Shown one piece after another: positions 58,623-64,000 of a stretch of 64,000 nt of DNA (the stretch's first letter is position 1; each line of letters opens with the position of its first letter). This DNA comes from Clostridium cibarium (GTDB taxonomy: Bacteria; Bacillota; Clostridia; Clostridiales; Clostridiaceae). The position numbers and the translations under genes are program-made. The notes under the pieces are model-generated. The model was given only the letters and a program-made list of their open reading frames with translations. It was not told where the DNA came from and did not search any database. The stretch lies in the NCBI RefSeq assembly GCF_014836335.1, contig NZ_JACSRA010000006.1, positions 109,896 to 173,895 on the forward strand, in the 5' to 3' direction.

Positions 58623-59873
58623 CTAGTTATCAAGAGTAACTATATAAGTGCTTATCTTGTAATCACCTGTATTTGAACTTCCATAAGTAAAGGAAAATGA
58701 TCTACTTGAATCATCCCAATTAATATTGGATATATTCCCAAATACAGTTTTCTCACTAGTTTTCCCAGTATACCCTGTATTTTTATCAATTAAACCCGAA
58801 TCTTTAATTATTTCTTTTATCTCACCAGTTTTTATGTCTACGACTTTAACTGCAAAATCTTTATCTTTATTACCTAAATTTATCCCATTTGGCCCTTCTA
58901 CATAAACTGCTTTACTCCCATCTGGTGACAACACATAAGATGTTGACATTCTTCCCATAGGCAAATCTATACTTTTAGTGATCTCACCTGAATCATCAAT
59001 AATATTGAGTCCAAAACTTCTATTCAAATACACTCCATTAGAAGATTTTTTTCCATTATTCTTATAATAATCTGCTATAATATTTTTCCCTTTTTTATCA
59101 GCATAGAAAATCATGTCATTTTTGTATATCATTTTTGTATTTCTAGTTATTATATCTATTGAACATATTTTAGCAGTATTTTTTTCATTATCTATTTGTG
59201 TATAGTAAAACTTACCACTTATATTATCTCCAGAGTTTTTTATATCATCTACACCTGTTAGCCGCGCATATCCTGAATTGTTTTCGTAATTACCTTCTAT
59301 ATTAACTTCCCCATCTAAATTAATTATTGCCCACTTATTTAAATAGTTCACTAAAATGTAATTTCCACTTAACCACCTAAGCTCAGCATTGCCATTAGCC
59401 ATCTCTGTATCAACATCTGTAATTTCACCTGTAAATAAATCCAACGCTTTTATATTCTTATGAAAATTACCTTCTAAATTAATAATTTTTTCACCATAGA
59501 GTACATATCTCTTATCTTCTGATACTCCTAAAAAATCAGCTATATCCACATCTTGAAAGTCTTTATGCATCTTAGTATTTAAATTATAAATACTGCAATA
59601 ACTTATATCTTTAGCCCTTACATCATCCTTTTCTTGTCCATCTTTGCTAGTCAAGGTTAATACTTCATTATTACTTAACCAAGCAATACTTTTAATCTTT
59701 TCATACTTATCAATCTGATATCCTCTTTCATTTACTTCCGCAGAAGGTATATATGCCATTACCTTCATTTTTTCTTCATAATCACTTAACACCAGATATT
59801 TAGTTATAATAAAACTCATGGTAATTGTAATTCCTAAAGTCAAGATTATAAGTAGAACCTTTTTCCTATTCAT
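58623..59873 (-). CDS. Membrane-anchored extracytoplasmic beta-propeller protein (TolB-like)
   Basis: A 416-residue protein with one N-terminal transmembrane segment (residues 5-30) and an outside domain with repeating beta-strand blocks of TolB/propeller type (SIAWLSNNEVLTLTSKDG, GVSEDKRYVLYGEK, LSPDGSKAVYVEG). No catalytic motif is visible. It lies 80 bp after the sensor kinase gene on the same strand, so it may act with the two-component system as a signal or wall sensor. Function unknown. Confidence 0.65.
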   Translation of the reverse strand: MNRKKVLLIILTLGITITMSFIITKYLVLSDYEEKMKVMAYIPSAEVNERGYQIDKYEKIKSIAWLSNNEVLTLTSKDGQEKDDVRAKDISYCSIYNLNTKMHKDFQDVDIADFLGVSEDKRYVLYGEKIINLEGNFHKNIKALDLFTGEITDVDTEMANGNAELRWLSGNYILVNYLNKWAIINLDGEVNIEGNYENNSGYARLTGVDDIKNSGDNISGKFYYTQIDNEKNTAKICSIDIITRNTKMIYKNDMIFYADKKGKNIIADYYKNNGKKSSNGVYLNRSFGLNIIDDSGEITKSIDLPMGRMSTSYVLSPDGSKAVYVEGPNGINLGNKDKDFAVKVVDIKTGEIKEIIKDSGLIDKNTGYTGKTSEKTVFGNISNINWDDSSRSFSFTYGSSNTGDYKISTYIVTLDN

Positions 59874-59953
59874 CTAATTTTCTCCTTTACCATTCCTATG
59901 TTAACAAATATTAATCACAGAAATATAATAAGAATGTCACAATTTTGTAAACT

Positions 59954-61411
59954 CTATATAGGAAATTCCATAGAAAAAGTAGTTCCTTCATTTATATTGG
60001 ATTCTACTTCTATAGTTCCATTTAATTTTTCTACTAAAGATTTTACTAATGCTAATCCAAGTCCTACGCCACCTGATTCCCTACTTCTATGACTTTCAAC
60101 TCTATAAAATGGCTGAAAAATTTTACCTAAAGCTTCTTCTTTAATCCCTATCCCAGTATCTGAAACACTTAACACTATCCTGTCATAATTTTTGTAACAT
60201 CTAATTTCTATATTTCCTCCCGGCTTATTGTATTTTATTGCATTATCAATTAAGTTAATTACAATATGCCTTATATTTTCTTCATCTACTGTAACTACAA
60301 TATCCTCAATATCATAGTTCATAGTAAGATTATTCTTTCTAACCTTTACCATCATTCTTTCACAAATATCATGAAAAGCTTCCTTTATATTCACTTCACT
60401 CTTTATTACCTCAAAATCATATTTTTCCAAAGCAGATAAATTTAAAACACTATCTACCATCGACGTTAATCTGTCACACTCTTTAGAAATATTTACTGAT
60501 CCTTCATTAATTAAACTTAAATCGTTGTTGTACATTCCAATTAAATCTGCATATGCTTTTATTGTAGTGATAGGTGTTTTAAATTCGTGAGTTACATTTC
60601 CTATAAATTCTTTTTGTTGTTTGTCCATTTCTTCTAATTTATTTACAGCCATACTTAAATAGTCTCTTTCTACTTTTAATTCTGCAATATTCTTTTCAAT
60701 AGTATTGCTCATAAATAATAATCCTTCACTAAGTTCTCCCAATTCATCATTACGATGCACCTGTTCAACCTTATTGAATTCTCCATTTTGAATGCTTTTT
60801 ATTGAATTTTTCATTTTATAAATATCTCTTGTAAAATTAAAGAAATAAATAATACCAATTAGTATTCCAAGAATTAATGCCATAAGACCAGTTCCATAAA
60901 ATAAGTTTTTAATTTTATTATAGAATAGACCATTTTCTTTAACTGAATATTCAAGTTCTAAAATTGCTACAATATCATTTCTATACTTAATAGGTGAATA
61001 AAAATAGATTACATCATTAACCTTTATATAAGACACTTTTCCATCAATAGCTACTTTAATCATTTCTTCTTTATCTTTATTCTCATTGAATTTCCCATTT
61101 GATTTAAATCCTGAAAGTAATTCTCCCTTTGTATCATATACACTAGCGGGTATTGTTCTAAGCCAAGGTTTATTAAAAATACTTCCTCTAACTGATTGTT
61201 GCATCTTATTATTAATCCCATTATTTTCAGCATCAGAGCTTTCACTAAAATATTGTTCAAACATATCTTTTTGTTTAAACAAAGTAGATTCCGCCTCTTT
61301 ATTTTGGTAATTTTTAATTCCGCTCAGTACCAGAATACTTAAAAAAGATATAACAAGTAGTAGTACTAAAGCTGTAAATGATATAAGTTTAAACTTGATT
61401 CCTATCTTCAC
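59954..61411 (-). CDS. Sensor histidine kinase with HAMP domain
   Basis: A 485-residue membrane kinase: transmembrane helix 8-30, an extracytoplasmic sensor of about 135 residues, second helix 168-192, HAMP to about 245, HisKA with the phosphorylated His in FIGNVTHEFKTPITTIKAYA (about 265-285), and HATPase_c with NLIDNAIKYNKPGG, VSDTGIGIKEEALG and GGVGLGLALVKSLV. GTG start overlaps the end of the response regulator gene by 23 bp, with AAGGGG upstream. Signal unknown. Confidence 0.93.
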   Translation of the reverse strand: MKIGIKFKLISFTALVLLLVISFLSILVLSGIKNYQNKEAESTLFKQKDMFEQYFSESSDAENNGINNKMQQSVRGSIFNKPWLRTIPASVYDTKGELLSGFKSNGKFNENKDKEEMIKVAIDGKVSYIKVNDVIYFYSPIKYRNDIVAILELEYSVKENGLFYNKIKNLFYGTGLMALILGILIGIIYFFNFTRDIYKMKNSIKSIQNGEFNKVEQVHRNDELGELSEGLLFMSNTIEKNIAELKVERDYLSMAVNKLEEMDKQQKEFIGNVTHEFKTPITTIKAYADLIGMYNNDLSLINEGSVNISKECDRLTSMVDSVLNLSALEKYDFEVIKSEVNIKEAFHDICERMMVKVRKNNLTMNYDIEDIVVTVDEENIRHIVINLIDNAIKYNKPGGNIEIRCYKNYDRIVLSVSDTGIGIKEEALGKIFQPFYRVESHRSRESGGVGLGLALVKSLVEKLNGTIEVESNINEGTTFSMEFPI

Positions 61412-62096
61412 TTATTTGTTCAACCCCTTTATACCCTACTCCATGAACAGTTTGTATCAAATTTTGATAATCCTCCCCTAACTTTTTTCTTATCCTTTGA
61501 ACATGTGTATCTACAGTCCTTGTCCCCCCAATATAATTAATTCCCCATACTTTATCTAAAAGCTGTTCTCTAGAATAAGCCACCTCTAAATTAGATAACA
61601 ATAAATATATCAAATCAAATTCCATTGCAGTAAAATCTATCTTTACTTCTTTTATACTCACAGTTCTTTGCGTTTTGTTAACATATAAATCTCCTATTTT
61701 AATTATATTTTTATCTTGTTTTTCGTTACTATTTTTCTTTACTCTTCTTGATAATGATTTTATCCTCGCAAGTACTTCTCTTATATCAAAAGGTTTTGTT
61801 AGATAATCATCTGCTCCTAATTCTAATCCTAGTATTTTATCAACAATATCATTTTTTGCTGTAAGCATAATAATTCCTATATTTTTATGTTCTAATTTCT
61901 TGCAAACATCATAACCATTAATTACAGGAAGCATTAAATCTAAAATTATAATCTGTGGATTAAAACTTTCTACTTTATTAAGAGCTTCTTGTCCATCATA
62001 GGCTCTTTCTACTATGTAACCTTCCTTTTTTAATGCATAGGTTAATACATTTAAAATACTTTTTTCATCATCTACAATAAGTATTTTTTCATTCAT
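61389..62096 (-). CDS. OmpR/PhoP family response regulator
   Basis: A 235-residue two-component regulator. Receiver domain 1-120 has DDEKSILNVL near residue 9, phosphoacceptor Asp in IIILDLMLPVINGYDV near 54, MLTAKND and the Lys in ADDYLTKPFDIREVLARIK. The C-terminal winged helix (about 135-232) has VNKTQRTVSIKEVKIDFTA and GGTRTVDTHVQRIRKKLGED. It is transcribed before, and overlaps, the kinase gene. It lies divergent from the DUF47-PiT phosphate genes 130 bp away, so it could control them. Confidence 0.94.
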   Translation of the reverse strand: MNEKILIVDDEKSILNVLTYALKKEGYIVERAYDGQEALNKVESFNPQIIILDLMLPVINGYDVCKKLEHKNIGIIMLTAKNDIVDKILGLELGADDYLTKPFDIREVLARIKSLSRRVKKNSNEKQDKNIIKIGDLYVNKTQRTVSIKEVKIDFTAMEFDLIYLLLSNLEVAYSREQLLDKVWGINYIGGTRTVDTHVQRIRKKLGEDYQNLIQTVHGVGYKGVEQISEDRNQV

Positions 62097-62274
62097 ATTA
62101 GCACCCCCATATCCTATGTTAAATTATAACAAAAGTTATTGGCTATATACAAATATAGCTAAATTAGTTTTTTACAAGTAAAAAAACTATTTCAATTTTT
62201 CCACAAAAGGAATATACTTATAGTGTTTGAGTATGTATAAATTGTATTCCTATATTATACGAAGGAGTGACCAT

Positions 62275-62901
62275 ATGTTTAATAGTAATCAAAAAGAAGA
62301 CAAATTCTTTAAAATGTTTTCAGATTCAGCTAAAAATGTAAATGAAGCTGCGCTAATATTAAGAGCAAATCTAGACTCTTTAGCCAATAAGGAAGATGAT
62401 GTAATAAAAACTGAAAACTTAGAAGACAAGGGAGATGAGTTAGTTCGTAGTGTAATTAAAGAATTAAACGAAGCTTTTATTACTCCCATAGACAGAGAAG
62501 ATATATATGAAATCGTAAACGAAATGGATAACATATTAGATTTAATTAACTCAACTATGCACAGATTCATAATGTTTAATATAGAAGAATGTACTGATGG
62601 ATCTAAAATTATTGGTGATTTATTAGTACAAGCTACTAAAGGTCTTGTAGAACTAATGGATGAACTAAGAATACATGGATATAAATCCAAGCATATTCCA
62701 GAACAAATTTCAAACATAAGTAAGTATGAAAGTGAAGCAGATAAAATAGGTAGAATAACTATAGCAGAGTTATTTCAAAAAGACACAGATCCATTAACCG
62801 TTATTAAATGGAAAGAAATATATCAAATCTTAGAAAACACTATAGACAACTGTGAAAAAGTTGCCAATATTGTAGAGGGAGTTGTCATTAAGAATGCATA
62901 G
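62275..62901 (+). CDS. DUF47/PhoU-like protein, PiT accessory
   Basis: A 208-residue all-helical PhoU-related (DUF47, Pit accessory) protein. The start is the ATG at 62275, 7 bp after GAAGGAG; an ATG at 62227 lacks a site and would overlap promoter-like sequence. Family marks include NLEDKGDELVRSVIKELNEA, FITPIDREDIYEIVNEMDNI and the C-terminal LENTIDNCEKVANIVEGVV. These proteins accompany and probably regulate low-affinity phosphate carriers. It overlaps the PiT gene by a few bases. Confidence 0.9.
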   Translation: MFNSNQKEDKFFKMFSDSAKNVNEAALILRANLDSLANKEDDVIKTENLEDKGDELVRSVIKELNEAFITPIDREDIYEIVNEMDNILDLINSTMHRFIMFNIEECTDGSKIIGDLLVQATKGLVELMDELRIHGYKSKHIPEQISNISKYESEADKIGRITIAELFQKDTDPLTVIKWKEIYQILENTIDNCEKVANIVEGVVIKNA

Positions 62902-63892
62902 CACCATCATCTTAACAATATTTATAGTAGTATTCACTCTAGCATTTGATTTTATAAACGGATTTCACGATACAGCAACTGCTGTTGCTACTTCTATTAC
63001 TACTAAAGCCCTAAAACCAAAGAACGCAATACTTTTATGTGCCATATTTAATTTTATTGGTGCCTTTACTGGTACAGCAGTTGCTAAAACTGTAGGTGAT
63101 GACATAGTAAGCAGTAAAGCTATTCCACAATGGGTTATTCTATGTGTGCTAATCGCAGCTATAATATGGAACTTAATCACTTGGTATTTCGGTATTCCAA
63201 GTAGTTCTTCTCATGCCTTAATCGGCGCCTTAGTAGGTGCAGGCATAGCTTATACTTCATCATTTAATATTGTAAACTGGTATAATCTTTTTCATAATGT
63301 TGTATTATGGCTATTTCTATCTCCTGTTATTGGTTTTATCGTTGGATATATATTAATGCTACTCCTTAACTGGATTTTAAAGCCATTTAGAATTGGTATA
63401 GTAAATAGAATATTCTTAAAGCTTCAGGTAGTTGCTGCTGCTTTTGTTGCCCTGAACCATGGTGGAAATGATGCACAAAAATCTATGGGAATTGTTACAA
63501 TGTCACTGTTAAGTGGTGGTTTTATAAGCACTTTTGACGTTCCTGTATGGGTTATGGCTTGTTGCGCTTTATCCATGGCACTTGGAACTTCTTTAGGCGG
63601 GAAAAGAATAATTAAAACTATGGGAACAGGTGTTGCAAAATTAAATCCTGTAAGTGGGTTTGCAGCTCAAACCGGAGCTGCCTCTGTAATCCTAAGCGCT
63701 TCCCTATTTCATGCCCCTGTTAGCACAACTCATATAATGACAACAACTATAATGGGTGTTGGAGCATCAAGAAATTTCAAATCAGTTAAATGGGGAGTTG
63801 CTAAAAATATAGTTTGGGCTTGGATTTTAACTATACCTGTAACTGCAAGTATTTCAGCACTTATAATATTAGTGGCAAAGCAATTTGTATAA
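62894..63892 (+). CDS. Inorganic phosphate transporter, PiT family
   Basis: A 332-residue membrane carrier with about nine to ten helices. The two PiT signature repeats are seen: FTLAFDFINGFHDTATAVAT near the start and FVALNHGGNDAQKSMGIV near residue 190; GIPSSSSHALIGALVGAG and APVSTTHIMTTTIMG are the matching serine-rich motifs. It imports phosphate with H+ or Na+. The ATG at 62894 is chosen (overlapping the stop of the DUF47 gene, ATGCATAG); a TTG at 62882 directly abuts GGGAG and is less likely. Confidence 0.92.
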   Translation: MHSTIILTIFIVVFTLAFDFINGFHDTATAVATSITTKALKPKNAILLCAIFNFIGAFTGTAVAKTVGDDIVSSKAIPQWVILCVLIAAIIWNLITWYFGIPSSSSHALIGALVGAGIAYTSSFNIVNWYNLFHNVVLWLFLSPVIGFIVGYILMLLLNWILKPFRIGIVNRIFLKLQVVAAAFVALNHGGNDAQKSMGIVTMSLLSGGFISTFDVPVWVMACCALSMALGTSLGGKRIIKTMGTGVAKLNPVSGFAAQTGAASVILSASLFHAPVSTTHIMTTTIMGVGASRNFKSVKWGVAKNIVWAWILTIPVTASISALIILVAKQFV

Positions 63893-63930
63893 GATAAATA
63901 CTAACTAGTTTAATATACATATAAATCGAG

Positions 63931-64000
63931 TAGGAGGTAGATAATTATTTTATCTACCGACCTCTCACACCACCGTACGTACCGTTCGGTATACGGCGGT
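63931..64000 (-). mobile_element. 3' end (domains V and VI) of a group II intron
   Basis: On the minus strand the right edge reads ACCGCCGTATACCGAACGGT followed by ACGTACGGTGGT (64000-63969), the 32-34 nt catalytic domain V hairpin of a bacterial group II intron; its lower stem pairs ACCGCCGTA with TACGGTGGT. GTGAGAGGTC leads into a domain VI hairpin (GGTAGATAA pairing with TTATCTACC, 63958-63936) with the intron 3' end about CCTCCTAC. The body and reverse transcriptase lie beyond the window. Exact boundary uncertain by a few bases. Confidence 0.78.

Noticed and set aside
62289..62717. 142-codon minus-strand frame inside the DUF47 gene
   Set aside because: Serine/leucine-rich antisense shadow of a helical protein; no ribosome binding site.

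Overview
The window is strongly A+T-rich, with AGGAGG-type ribosome binding sites, many TTG/GTG starts, AGA-dominated arginine codons and simple hairpin + U-run terminators. With a [NiFe] hydrogenase and its maturation genes, a CooS-type carbon-monoxide-dehydrogenase homologue, an Rrf2 regulator, a LicT antiterminator with RAT sites, a T-box and an ascorbate PTS, this points to a saccharolytic anaerobic Clostridium (chromosomal). No prophage, IS element or CRISPR array is visible. The only mobile sequence is the 3' end of a group II intron at the right edge.

Layout. 1-5.6 kb (minus strand): N-terminal part of hisS; a MarR regulator, RelA/SpoT-domain protein, TPR protein and PPC-domain protein set; DegV and an M29 aminopeptidase. 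5.7-9.3 kb (plus): DEDDh exonuclease, a 49-residue ORF, and a secreted LCAT-like lipase behind a VWA-like region. 9.4-20.5 kb (minus): TcyP-type cystine carrier, beta-carbonic anhydrase, a SAM methyltransferase behind a T-box (likely Cys specifier), a U32 protein, a GH3-family enzyme, CorA, a secreted FG-GAP/CHAP hydrolase and a flavin amine oxidase.

20.6-32.4 kb is one metabolic island: transaldolase-like aldolase and split transketolase, with a divergent SorC regulator and ribulose-phosphate epimerase, beside an L-ascorbate (ula) operon with a divergent DeoR regulator. Ascorbate would be taken up and phosphorylated by UlaABC, opened by UlaG, and returned as D-xylulose 5-phosphate by UlaE and UlaF to the adjacent pentose phosphate enzymes. 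The decarboxylase UlaD is absent, and the operon instead holds an uncharacterised cytoplasmic beta-propeller protein.

32.4-41.9 kb: a four-domain CoA-disulfide-reductase/rhodanese/TusA/DsrE fusion; a secreted EEP-fold enzyme with a jacalin-like tail and foreign-looking arginine codons; an OpuC/EgtU-type ABC transporter beside a BusR-like GntR-RCK_C regulator; and a GNAT acetyltransferase with an MFS exporter gene broken by one TAG codon. 42.1-50.5 kb: a cytosolic [NiFe] hydrogenase cluster (small and large subunits, protease, hypA, hypB, hypF, hypC, hypD, hypE) in which HypA lacks its zinc domain. 50.7-53.8 kb: LicT and a cell-wall esterase, each behind its own RAT/terminator and a cre-like site. 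54.1-56.6 kb: Rrf2 and a CooS homologue linked by twin 25-bp palindromes; this CooS lacks the usual catalytic Lys and His. 56.7-63.9 kb: asparagine synthetase, a two-component system with a membrane-anchored beta-propeller protein, and a divergent DUF47-PiT phosphate transport pair.
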